Part shown: piece after piece, positions 33,219-43,698 of the stretch
Layout: every line of letters starts with the position of its first letter
Numbering within the stretch: the first letter of the stretch is position 1
Assembly: GCA_017163975.1 (NCBI GenBank)
Contig: JAFFSR010000240.1
Span: 1,612,001-1,676,000, forward strand
Source of the DNA: Anastatus disparis
Lineage: Eukaryota > Arthropoda > Insecta > Hymenoptera > Eupelmidae
DNA length: 64,000 nt
Direction of reading: 5' to 3'
Notes under the pieces: generated by a model
What the model was told of the DNA's origin: nothing
Databases searched by the model: none
What the model saw: the letters and a program-made list of their open reading frames with translations, nothing else
Position numbers and translations under genes: made by a program

Positions 33219-33428
33219 TTATTACGGCCATTTAACACTGCAAAGAACAACAGAAAAAATGAGGCTCTCATACCCGAAAGTAAAAAGATAAAAGAGTGCG
33301 TCGTAACTGGCGGTCTGATTGTCTACGTGCTCAAAATCATGCTATATTCTGCACGCGACTCAATTAATTACATCAGAAAAATAGTAACAACGGTGTCTGC
33401 CACCGAAATAACGGTAAAGAATTGGTGA
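33219..33428 (+). CDS. Possible orphan exon or gene remnant
   Basis: A 69-codon open frame with no ATG near its start runs to TGA 33426-33428 within a patch of raised GC. Its peptide (NEALIPESKKIKECVVTGGL … SARDSINYIRKIVTTV) has ordinary amino-acid balance, unlike the Lys/Asn/Phe-rich chance frames elsewhere. A donor-like AATTG|GTGATA lies at the stop, so it could be an internal exon; a possible acceptor is AACAACAG at 33252. A hydrophobic stretch (GGLIVYVLKIMLYSA) sits in the middle. I recognise no family. A chance frame in decayed sequence remains possible. Confidence 0.3.
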   Translation, partial: LLRPFNTAKNNRKNEALIPESKKIKECVVTGGLIVYVLKIMLYSARDSINYIRKIVTTVSATEITVKNW

Positions 33429-33739
33429 TAAGGAAAAATTTTGGGCGTTAGCTGTAGCTTAACTAATATTCTATAAAGAACGACGATATGTTCATAGAAA
33501 AGATAATATTAATTTTTTTCAATTTAAAAAAAAGAATTTAAGTTGAAAAAAGCATGAAAATAAGTATTTTAATTTCTGATATAATTAATATTATTTCCAT
33601 AATTTAAATTTTATTGATAACCAAATAAAATAATTTAATAAAGTCAAAAACTTGAATGTTTCCTTTAATAAAAAAATATTACCTTAAATATCTCAAAAAT
33701 CAATAAATCTCATAAGGATTAACGAATTTTGAACTTACA

Positions 33740-33861
33740 TGTGAACAAAGCACATGTAACGTTCAGTGGTGCTCGTATCAATCAGCCTAGACTGGTATTC
33801 GAACTCGGGACTTCGAGATTACAAATCCATCGTTCTACCAAATAAGCCATTGACGACCTCT
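33740..33861 (-). mobile_element. tRNA-derived SINE, copy 6 (head-only fragment)
   Basis: On the minus strand only the tRNA-like head and the first part of the body are present, ending at the TGTGCTTTGTTCAC segment. The AATTAGCATCG module and A-tail are missing. The chance frame at 33766-33948 overlaps it. Confidence 0.82.
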
Positions 33862-34268
33862 ATGTCCAACGAATTCATATCATATGTAATACTATGGCTA
33901 CGTAAATTGTTAAAAATAATAATAAGTATTTATTATATTTATAGATAATCATAGAAAAATAAACAATCTTGAATATTAAACTTATCAGAAAAAGATCAAA
34001 TTTTGTAGGAGCACAATTGTAACTATTTTATAGTACAAATTTCAAAAATTCTTGCTGTAATAAAAATAATTTAATATTTTTACACATCTATTTAAAAAAA
34101 TTAATTCGACAATTTGTAAAAGTCTTGAAATTCTTGATATAACAAAAAAAATAAAGCCATGTTTAATTAAAATCGGTCGATCTATTCTCAAAATATTATA
34201 AAGCTGCATAGATGGACATAGTTTGGGCTCGCATCTGCACATTCCCTGAAAATAATATACTTTGATTT

Positions 34269-34476
34269 AGGTCTTTAGTGGCTCATTCGGTAGAGCGATA
34301 GATTTGTCATCTCGAGGTCTCGAGTTCGAATCCCGCTCTCGACGGTTGATTGATACAAGCACCACTGTATACGATACATGTGTTTTGTTCACAAACACAC
34401 TAAAAACCTCCGTCGCTAATTAGCATCGCAATGATAGAATAAATACAACGACGTTAAATAAAATTAAAAAAAAAAA
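34269..34476 (+). mobile_element. tRNA-derived SINE, copy 7
   Basis: A well-kept full-length copy: TGGCTCATTCGGTAGAGCG, GAGTTCGAATCCCGCTCTCG, CACCACTGTATACGATACAT, CTAATTAGCATCGCAATG, and the tail GACGTTAAATAAAATTAAA with a run of A. It is among the copies closest to the family consensus. Confidence 0.9.
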
Positions 34477-35042
34477 TATTTTAATTAATAATTTTATTGA
34501 TAGCGTATTTCATAATATTATTTTAAAAAATACTTTTTTCATCACTGCTATCTGTGATTAAGCTAAAATATAAAAGTATTATAAAAAAACTAATTTTGAA
34601 CATAATTTTTTTTTCACTTATCGATCTTTGCAAGACTACTGTTTTGAAAAATGTGACTAAAATAAAATATTTTGTTTAAACTTAAAAAAGATCATGAAGG
34701 AATTCAGCAAAAATTATCAGTAATGCACAATCTTACAACATTTTTATACAAAATTCTCGCATACAAGAAAAGTATGTAAAAATTTTTACATATAAATATT
34801 TTTTAAACGCGATTACATTTAAAAAATTTTGCAAGAAATTTTATAGAATCCAAAAGTCTCCATCAATACATTATTTTAACTATATTTTATGAAAAAGATG
34901 TGCATATTGAAAGCATTTAAATTTAAAATTTAATTTATAATACAAAAACTAATAGACAAAAAGATCTTTTCTTAATTCCCATTACCAATAAACATGTTCA
35001 ATTATAAATTTGAAATTAATATTTATAAAACGAAATAGTACA

Positions 35043-35160
35043 TTGTGCAACAAGGGAGCAAAATAGGTGTTTGCCGACGAGTGCGAGTTTGGCGCTTGAG
35101 CATAGCGAAAGCGACAAATCGCACGAGTCGACAAACACCTATATGCTCCCGCGTTGCACA
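35043..35160. repeat. GC-richer stem-loop with ~42-base arms
   Basis: Arms at 35043-35086 and 35119-35160 are inverse copies with a few mismatches, sharing GGGAGCA, TAGGTGTTTG and CGAGTGCGA. The loop reads GTTTGGCGCTTGAGCATAGC. The content is far richer in G and C than the flanks. Part of the arm (GGGAGCAAAATA) recurs inverted at 35850. Confidence 0.85.
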
Positions 35161-35819
35161 TACTATTTTCTCACACGAAGAGCGCTAAAAATATTATTTT
35201 TAATTTCATACATGTTTTGACAACTCTTCAAAATAACTCGATATACGTAGCTGTATATTTCATTTTAGACTTTTACGGTAGCAAATTTAAAGTAATCATC
35301 TTGGCTTGTTCAAGTATTTCTGTGGGCACTTCACTATTACTATCAGATTCTGATTCGTTATTCATTTTTTTAATATTCACATATTTAAAATACACACAAA
35401 ACGTGAAATGAAAGAATTTCTTTAATGCGACGAGCAAGGTACGTCTGACACTGAACGAACGAATTAAAAGCAGCTATAAACTTTTTCGTGGAATTTGTCC
35501 ACCCTTAACTTCTAAGAATTTATGATTTGGGGTTGAGCAGTTGGCTGATGTGATGAGCAATATAACTATTAAATTAATGATACTAAAAAAATACTAAATA
35601 GTTTGAAAACAGTTATTAATTTATTCGAATTTTTCCAAGAAATTTTTCTACCCCTTGCAATTCGGAGAATTTTGCAATTCGCAGAATTCACAATCCAAAG
35701 TAAAATATTTGACTGGCTATAAAGATAACGGGTTACAGTATCGAGTTACACATACTGGCTAGCGTATAAAGATATCGGATTAGATTCTCGAGTCTTTTAT
35801 AAGTTCGAATTCATTTTTC

Positions 35820-35893
35820 TCCCTAGGGAGGCAAAGAGGTATTTTGCTCCCTCACAACAGCTGGTCAAAATAGTATTTTGCGCTCTGAGTGCG
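35820..35893. repeat. Second stem-like segment related to the 35.04 kb stem-loop
   Basis: It contains the palindrome CTCCCTAGGGAG, then TATTTTGCTCCCTCACAACAG, whose inverse complement matches the 35043 arm (…CAACAAGGGAGCAAAATA). It ends in GCGCTCTGAGTGCGAG. The two blocks could be the ends of one ~850 bp element spanning 35043-35893. Confidence 0.55.
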
Positions 35894-37754
35894 AGAAAAA
35901 AAATTGTATCATTTTTATATTTAAAAATTTATTAGTAATTATGAAAACTTATCTTTTATTTTCAGAAATCTTGAAGCTTCATGTTATGCAACATGCAACC
36001 TGAAAGGGTATAGAAAATTGACGATACTGACTTTAAAACTTTGGCATTTTAAGTTCACAAAGAACGACTCTGTATACTGTAAGTCCTGTCAAAAAGTTTT
36101 TACTATCTTTTGAAGAAATTGGCGTATGTAAATGAAACCTCTTAGATTCGTAGCAAACTTTCTTCTTTAACCTTGATTTATTAAATTTAGAAAATATCGT
36201 AAAATAACAGTCTCGTACATTTGTTGATATACTACAAACTGCTACGTTGTTTATTTACTTGAAAATAAAAAACAATGTTTGTGTTATTAGTTAATATTGA
36301 TATATAATTAACTTTCAGCAAAATATATAAATGTTTTTTGTTTTATTGTTTCAAATTGTAACAGAAAAATTTTTTCCTATAGCAGCGATATTGATATTAT
36401 AAAAATTGCATATGTTTACATAAAAATATCGAAAAATACAAATAATTTTTTTTTGTTGAAACATTTTTTAATATCAGTAATATGAAAAATTTGAATAAAT
36501 TTAATGAAATGACCAACTTTCGTTAACACGTTAATTCGTTTGTAATAATAAAAAAAAATGGTTAATTCATTGTTCAGAACCACAACTCACCGGAGAGAGC
36601 CTGAGTGAAAATGCAAATTTCTAAATGTTGCCAGAGCTTTTCGTTTCTACCGAACTTTACCATTTGTCGCCTCTTTTTACTCTAGGGACTACTCGATTTG
36701 TGGCTATACGTAAAAGAGTACCTTTTCTCGTGTTGCTTTAACTTTCTGTTTTTCTCTTTTTTTTTCATTTTTTTTTCTCTACTTTGTTCTCTTTCATTAC
36801 TATTCGTCGACTTTCTATCTGTTCACCTCTTTGTATGTAAATTACTTCCCATTTACAAAGTTATTTTTGTTCAATTTTCTCTTTTTTTCATATTTTTTTT
36901 TGTTTTGAAAATTTTAGCATGAACTTTTTTTAATGTTGCATAGTATTTAGTTAGTCTAGATTACGATTGTCTGGCTTGTAAAGAGTTTCCGGTAATTTTA
37001 ATACTTTTTAGAACTCGTTTATTAAAACATTAAAAACTAATTAAAATTATAAACGATCCTATAATCAAGAGTATCAGAAAGATAAAAAAATAGATTATGA
37101 TAGTTTCGGTACATTTGAACTTTTAGATATTACAAACGATATTTATAAATTTTATTTCTTATTAATTATGGACGGATTATATATATTTTTAAATCTATTT
37201 CAAAGACAATATAAGTTCTCAAGTAAAACTAACAAGTACAATTTTATAATCTCTATTATAATGTATAATAGTACACTGAGAGAAAATTCATGCTAATAGA
37301 GCATGCGAGCTGCCATCTATGCGAGCATATAAAACATTGATACAAATATGACAGGCCGTGAGAAGCTCTATTAGTATTGGATTATCTTATACTAAAAAAG
37401 ATGGTATGGAGAGTAACTAAAGCATGAACGGCATTCACTGATGACTCGCGTGGTATACTTCGATGACTCCCCACTCTCATATCCTTTGTTTGCTTGAGTC
37501 GCCTCCTCTTTTGGGTGGCGACGCGAGCAAACACGGCTGGTCTATACCCAAAATTATGTTGCAAATTTCTTTAACGTATTTTCGTAGCGTGAATCTTTTA
37601 TTTCTTTTCTTTTTTTATGAAGGGAGATACGTTATAAATATAACCTATTAAACTTTTTAACTTTAAATAATTAATTTTTAACTTAAAATTTAATCATTTT
37701 AAACCGCTGGGGGGCAGATGAGCATGTACAATTTTACGCCAGAAATATTTCGGA

Positions 37755-37840
37755 GTAGCGTTGGTCTAGTGCGTAACGTTCACGCTTTTCCTTTTGAGTA
37801 CGCGAGTTCAACTCTCGGCTAGGATCACTGTTTTTTTTAA
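37755..37840 (+). ncRNA. tRNA-like Pol III module, left arm
   Basis: It contains an A-box-like TGGTCTAGTGCG (as in Asp/Glu-type tRNAs), then a B-box-like GAGTTCAACTC able to form a T-arm (CGAG-TTCAACT-CTCG), then a run of eight T's at 37831. The anticodon arm is poor, so it is not a normal tRNA gene. It could be a pol III transcription unit captured by the element. Confidence 0.5.
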
Positions 37841-38384
37841 TTTTTTTTTTATTGTTTTAATATTTTTTATTCCTTTTTATATTTATTTTTTTTAGATTTT
37901 GTATTTTTTAAATAATTTTAAAATTTAATTTTTCACAAGTACGCTTGTTTTTTTCAATGAAAATTTTTAAAAATAAATTATTCTTTATAGGTAGTAATTA
38001 CAAATATTGATAAATAAATAATAGTGATGTTTATTTTATAATAGTATAGTTTAATTTATTTATAATTTAGTTTATAAAATTCACAATAAATTACAATAAA
38101 TAAATAAAACTGAGTTATTATTATTTATGTTATAATATATTGTATATTGAAATATGTTTATAAAGAAAAAATTGAACTATAGTATTGTAAATATCACTAT
38201 TATTTATTTATTAATATTTTAAATTATTTTCTATATGAAATAATTTATTTAAAAATATTAATAAAAAAACGAGCATATTTTAAGTAACTTGTGAAAAAAT
38301 AGATTTTAAAATTAATAAAAAACTAGAAAATAAAAAAATATAAATAAAAAAAGCAATAAAAACTATTGAAATAATAAAAAAAAT

Positions 38385-38467
38385 TAAAAAAAAGACCCTA
38401 GCCGAGAGTTGAACTCGCGTACTCAAAAGGAAAAGCTTGAACGTTACGCACTAGACCAACGTTACTT
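38385..38467 (-). ncRNA. tRNA-like Pol III module, right arm (opposed copy)
   Basis: The inverse copy of the left module keeps TGGTCTAGTGCG and GAGTTCAACTCTCGGC with only a few substitutions outside the boxes. A T run on the minus strand follows. The two modules point towards each other across the AT-rich centre. Confidence 0.5.
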
Positions 38468-39039
38468 CGAAATATCTTTGGCGTAAAATCGTACATGCTC
38501 ATCTGCCCCCCAGCGGTTTAAAATAATTAAATTTTAAGTTAAAAATTAATTATTTAAAGTTAAAAAGTTTAACAGGTTATATTTATAACGTATCTCCCTT
38601 CATAAAAAAAGAAAAGAAATAAAAGATTCACGCTACGAAAATACGTTAACGAAATTTGCAACATGATTTTGGATATAGACCAGCCGTGTTTGCTCGCGTC
38701 GCCACCCAAAAGAGGAGGCGACTTGAGCAATAGAAGAATGTCATAGTTAGCAGTAAAGAAAGAATAGTGGACAAGCCACGTTTACTTCCTTCACGTCCCA
38801 TGAGAGGATACAGCGCTAGCTATCGAAGGATATTAGAGTGGGGAGCTACTAAAGCATGTAAACAAACAGTTTTTGGATAGCACAAACCTCGTAAGAGTAG
38901 ATGGCGCTGTTATTAAAGCATAGGATATTACTTACTAACTTTGGATACGTAGACTACATGCTCTATTGGCATGAATTTTCTCTCAGTGTAATAAAAGTAT
39001 CTCGCAAAATATAGCGATAGCGATTAAAACAGTGGAAAT

Positions 39040-39640
39040 CTCTAAATGAGAATACTAAAGTACACGCAATGCAAGAGTTTTCTACCGCTTGCATTTTTTT
39101 TCTCATTTTCTCTCTTTACATCTCTTAATTCCCTCTACAATTTCGTGCCTGCAATCCATACATTTCATCCTATTTTTCGCTCTCCATTATCCTTTTTTCA
39201 TCCTATTTTCTCTTACCTAATACTAGTTTTATTCGACCCTTTTTTTCATTTGGTACTTCTCTTCATCCTGGTTCTTTATACATCTATTCGTCATTATCTC
39301 CCTGTGGCTTGTCTTCTTTTTAACTTTTCGTATTTTCCTGTAAATCTCGTTCCATCTATCCGCGCTTTTTTTTGCTTGTTTTTACACTCGTTATACTCAC
39401 TTCTTCTCTTACGCATTCCTCATCTTTTTTTTTACCCCTATGTGCTTTAACAACTATTTCCTTTTTTATAGCTCTTGTCTAACATTTTTTCCATGGCCAT
39501 TGCCGTTTTTCATTTTTATTTCACCAAATTTTAGTGTATCCTTACCTTTTTTACACGTTGTCTTTTTTTTAATTTTCGTTCATTCATCCTATCTCTTTTA
39601 TATATTTTCACGTTATATTATCTATATCTAGTAACACTTT
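39040..39640. other. Pyrimidine-rich tract
   Basis: About 600 bases with strong T and C excess on the plus strand, for example TTTTTTTCTCATTTTCTCTC and CTTCTTCTCTTACGCATTCC. The 134-codon open frame (39046-39450) is all Phe, Leu, Ser and Pro, as expected from composition, so I do not call a gene. It may be a structured or H-DNA-prone tract or an old simple-sequence expansion. Confidence 0.6.
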
Positions 39641-39644
39641 ACTT

Positions 39645-41320
39645 TTTGTCAAAAAATTGCCATAACTATTTTATGTCATATTTTCATAATCGCATCCTCG
39701 TATCAATTGCGTCAGAGATATCGTATATTGGTGACAATTTCCACGATACAACAGGGTGGTATATGTCTGTACATTTTCTATATACCTTACACCAGATACA
39801 TATGGACAAAATTGAGTTATTATCGAGTTATAAAAGCCAATAAAAAGGAAGAAAAATTTTACCACCTCTCTGTCGGCAATTTAATTATAGTTAGCAGGAT
39901 ATACTGCAACAGCAATGGATAGCACATCGACAAGTGTGTGGTTTCTCTCTTTGATCTGACGTATTTCACGCATCGCCATTTTACGACTGTATATGTATGT
40001 ATAGCTTTTGCACTTTTATCTTCTATTGCAAGTATACATTCGTTCAGTGAGTAAATAAAAGATTAGAACGATATATTTGTCTTGCTATATTGCAGCACAC
40101 TAGAATAACAATTGGATAAGGCAATAGTATACGAGATGTTAAAGTATAAGAGTCTAAGATTGACAAGAAGTAGTCGAAAAATAGCAAAAGGTAAGATTGT
40201 ATATAGATACGAGATCAAATTAGAAAGGATGTAAAACATTGATATATTTATTTTTGTATTGTTTCTATAAATTATATTTATAATTTATAGAAATTTATAT
40301 GAAAGATAATTAACGATGCGGTTCTCGATATCTTTCGCTAAATATTAAATAAGGTGTAAAAATGACAGTATTTTAAATTACATGAGTCAAAATAACTTTA
40401 TAAGAAGAAAAAATTTATGAATTTTTAAAGTTCCAAAATTTAACTAAGTGTCTTCTGCAGAATTTTTACTACCAGTCATTGGCTATCATTAAAATATCTC
40501 TTGCAGTACCATCATATTAAAATTTTTAAACTTTAAGAATAAAAAATTTAATCGTGAATAACTATTGTTTGTAGACTTGAGCCACAAATTTTTATTTGAT
40601 CGTTTTTGTTTAAATCTAATGACATTGTCATTAATTCTCTTAACTTATCAACTTCCTTAATAAGATTATTTATTAAAAAAACAAGAACAAGAAGTCACAA
40701 AGTACTTCGCATTTATAACCAGTCCTTAGTTAACTAATTGTTTTCTATTGATAAATTGATGTTTCTCAGAAGATATTGAACATGGCAGAATAATAATTAG
40801 AAAGCTCTTACTTCTTGAGTAAGGTAACTGTAAGAAGTAGCGGAAAATCAATTTAAAGAAAGGAAAAATAGGTTTTAACAACACTTGGAGAATCAGAAAG
40901 CTTAGAAACAAGAAAAATTGAGCTCAATGAAATGTTGTTTCAATCCATCTAATCAATTTAATCGATTTTTCTACTACTTTAGAAATTCAATTTATCTTTT
41001 CTAAATCGAATGAAAAATTATTGTTGATTGATATTATGTTGTTATTATATTAATACTATATAATCGTACTTTTTATTTATTAGTAATTTAATCATAAAAA
41101 AGTTTAATTTTATATTGATTTACTGATTTATTACGACTATAAGAATTTAAAAAGATGTCAGAATTCATATTATTCTAGTGATTCAATTTAATTTATAGAA
41201 TTATAATACAAATTATCAATAAATCAATATACATCTTAAAAAAAAAAAAAAAAACTAATAATTGAAAGTTTCAAACATTGAGAATAAAATCATATCTATT
41301 ACGACTTTTTTACTACTATA
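39645..41320. other. AT-rich intergenic DNA without assignable features
   Basis: Open frames at 39646-39922 overlap each other on both strands and show no family features. At 40780-40900 a purine-rich patch occurs. Nothing else can be supported. Confidence 0.45.
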
Positions 41321-41322
41321 TA

Positions 41323-41543
41323 CACTGTTAAAAAAACATGAAATTTAATGCAAATTTAATGCAAAACTGGAAACTTGCTTCAAGCGTGTACATGAAAATT
41401 AATAATTTTATCGTAATTTTAATGCAAAATTGCATGGAAATTAATAATTTTATCGTAATTTTAATGCAAATTTGCATGAAATTTAAAGTAAAAATAGAAA
41501 TTTCATATATGTACTGGAAGCAAAATTCAATTTTTTTTAAGTG
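41323..41543. mobile_element. TA-flanked MITE with CACTGTTAAAAAAA ends
   Basis: A 221 bp element beginning CACTGTTAAAAAAACATG and ending …TTTTTTTTAAGTG, flanked by TA (41321-41322 and 41544-41545). Two direct 42-base units (41391-41474), each with TAATTTTATCGTAATTTTAA, fill the centre. Because the sequence is largely self-complementary, both strands show open frames (41328-41600, 41338-41556) that are not genes. Confidence 0.78.
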
Positions 41544-41779
41544 TAAATATAAGTAGATGCAGGATGCACTAGTCGTTACGGTTTTACAGCCCGAAATCAT
41601 AAATTACTATTAAAATTGTGTACATGCAACATTAGTCGTTTGAACACAAATAAAAACTTTGTAATATATAAAAACCTTATTCTATTATATAATATAAAAG
41701 AATCTCAGATAAAGTTCTTTATGAAAGTAAATTCTTTATATTCTTTTTAAAATCCTGAAATTTCAATCGATATTTAGTA

Positions 41780-41930
41780 TCACCTCAGCCAACGTTGTTC
41801 CTTCCCTGGGCTAAAGGAAACATTAACCGCGTTTAATAGCCATGCGGTTCGCATACACTTATTCTTATCCTCGGCAAAAAGTCACGGCCGATACGCCACA
41901 TTAAAAAAGGGTTTTCATAAACGGGAAATT
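41780..41930. other. GC-elevated patch of unknown nature
   Basis: It includes CCTTCCCTGGGCTAAAGG, CCGCGTTTAATAGCCATGCG and CACGGCCGATACGCCAC. CCGC and GCGG can pair across a short loop. No long open frame exists. It could be a structured RNA, a regulatory element or a decayed exon. Confidence 0.35.
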
Positions 41931-43429
41931 AAAATAAGTTTATACTACCAAAGAGAATAAAAAAATCTGAAAAATAGCGATTATCGTTTAGTCTAAATTA
42001 TTGAAAGAGAAGGTAATTGCTTGAATAATTAGGACAGATCTCGAATAATGATAAATTCGAATATTTTTTAAAATTTAGATATGGAAGTTTTTCATTATAA
42101 ACATGAAATTGATTATTAAGTAACTCGTAAACAATTTCATTTTATGCGTAGAATGCTAAATTTAATATCATTATTAATATTCTGATCATAGCAGTATTTT
42201 TTATGAAAAAAGTGTAAACATTAAGGTGATGTAATAGGAAATATGTTTTATACATATAGTTACCGATTAGATAAATTTTAGAAAATCATTTTTAAAGTTA
42301 CAATGAACTTAATTGCTGAACATCAGTTACCAGTAAAAATTTCGAAAAACTATACACAAATATTTTCAATAAGTTCTCCATGTTAATATGTTGAAAATTG
42401 GGTATCATAAAATTATTTTAAGATATTAAGTTCAGAAAACGATAATTTCTTTTATTTCGCTCGAAAAAAATTTTGCATGCTAAAAGCACTTAATTAACTT
42501 GGGTTATGTTTACATTCCCAAGTGCTTGTAAGTGAGATTAGTGCTTAAGCAGCGTATTACAGGCTGCCTTAATGAAGACACACCCTGTGAAAACATAAAT
42601 AAATAACTTAAGAATAAATAAATATATATGTGACATACATTTAATTTTCCTATAACTGAAAAAATATTTTCATCTAGTTGGAATAATTAAAATTAACGTA
42701 TAAATGAAAGATTATTGTTATGAATAAGATTTCATAATATAATAATAAATTTTTTATTCGGAATTTCGGAAAACCCAGTAATTGAACATAGTCTCAGGGC
42801 TTCTTGATTCTTAAAGACGGTACTGCAGCAGATAATGCATGATTCGGAAATTTTAAACAGTATGAACTTACAGTCTATACAGTAATATCTCATATTCTAT
42901 TCTACGAATTTAACACTATATTTTACTAAAGATATCAAAAGATTTATCATATATGAAAATTGAAATTTTGTTAAGTTAAGAATATTATAATGATGAATTT
43001 TATTTTTGATAAAAGATAAAAATAAATAAATAAGAATATTTTTTAATAATTTTTTTTATTTGCTTTGGAATTAAAAAATGTAAAAAAGAAATTTTTTGAT
43101 TGAAATTAGTGTATAAATTATACATGGTGGAAATAGTGTTAATTTCAATAGCGAAAAATACACGAAATATATTTTAAATTATAATTTGACATATTTGAGA
43201 AAAAAATTTGTAAAAATCCGCTATACTTACGAATTTTGTCGTTCTAAAAAATATATAAATATTAAAGATAAAAGATATTTATTGTGACTACTTATGTGTT
43301 ATAAAATAATTGTTCGATTTTTTACATGAATTAAAAGAATTAAAATTATCTACAATACATCAGCAAAAGAAGTTAAAATTTTTTATTTTTTCCTGAATAT
43401 TATTTTTATTGCAATATGAATATAGTGTC

Positions 43430-43698
43430 TGCTCTCATGAATATTATACGTATAGTTATTACATCATTCCCCTACTATGTAGAGAAGAAAAAGTAAGAAA
43501 GGATGTGGTGTGACGAATCAAGTGTATAGTGCATTTGATATACTAAAGAGTCTCATTCATTCAGTATTGTTTGTATATTAGTACGGTACACTTAAACATA
43601 CTTAATTACGCGTTAAGAAAATCAAATTTAAACAACTTCAGAATTAGTTTTTTTCATCAAAATCTTTGTGTTTTTTTATTTTTTTAAACGAATGAAAG
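43430..43698 (+). promoter_or_regulatory. Promoter and leader of the two-exon gene at 43.7 kb
   Basis: Composition becomes mixed from about 43470. A TCATTCATTCAGTATTG phrase near 43554 resembles an arthropod initiator (TCAGT). An upstream ATG at 43692 (frame: MKDVFR stop) overlaps the main start and could lower translation. The start-site assignment is tentative. Confidence 0.35.

Larger units (their letters stand above)
37274..38988. mobile_element. TA-flanked foldback element with CACTGAGAG ends and paired tRNA-like modules
   Basis: A 1715 bp element starting CACTGAGAGAAAATTCATGC and ending with its mirror, flanked by TA (37272-37273 and 38989-38990). Long inner arms at 37491-37840 and 38393-38729 are highly similar inverse copies, including GGCTGGTCTATA, CGTAGCGTGAATC and AACCGCTGGGGGGCAGATG. 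The centre is AT-rich. The right half carries ~110 extra bases (about 38730-38845) not found in the left. Each arm holds a tRNA-like segment followed by a T run. No transposase is seen. The TA target and CACTG ends resemble those of 3687-4357 and 41323-41543, suggesting Tc1/mariner-type mobilisation. Confidence 0.86.

Noticed and set aside
36698..36922. 74-codon Phe/Leu-rich frame
   Set aside because: Same reason: a pyrimidine-rich stretch with homopolymers.
37382..37651. Overlapping frames on opposite strands
   Set aside because: Both lie in the arm of the foldback element and are mirrored in part by the other arm; there is no protein family.
39046..39450. 134-codon hydrophobic frame resembling a membrane protein
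   Set aside because: It is composed of Phe, Leu, Ser and Pro as dictated by T/C-rich DNA. There is no splice or conservation evidence.
41328..41600. Matching open frames on both strands with internal repeats
   Set aside because: They arise from a self-complementary MITE with two direct 42-base units.
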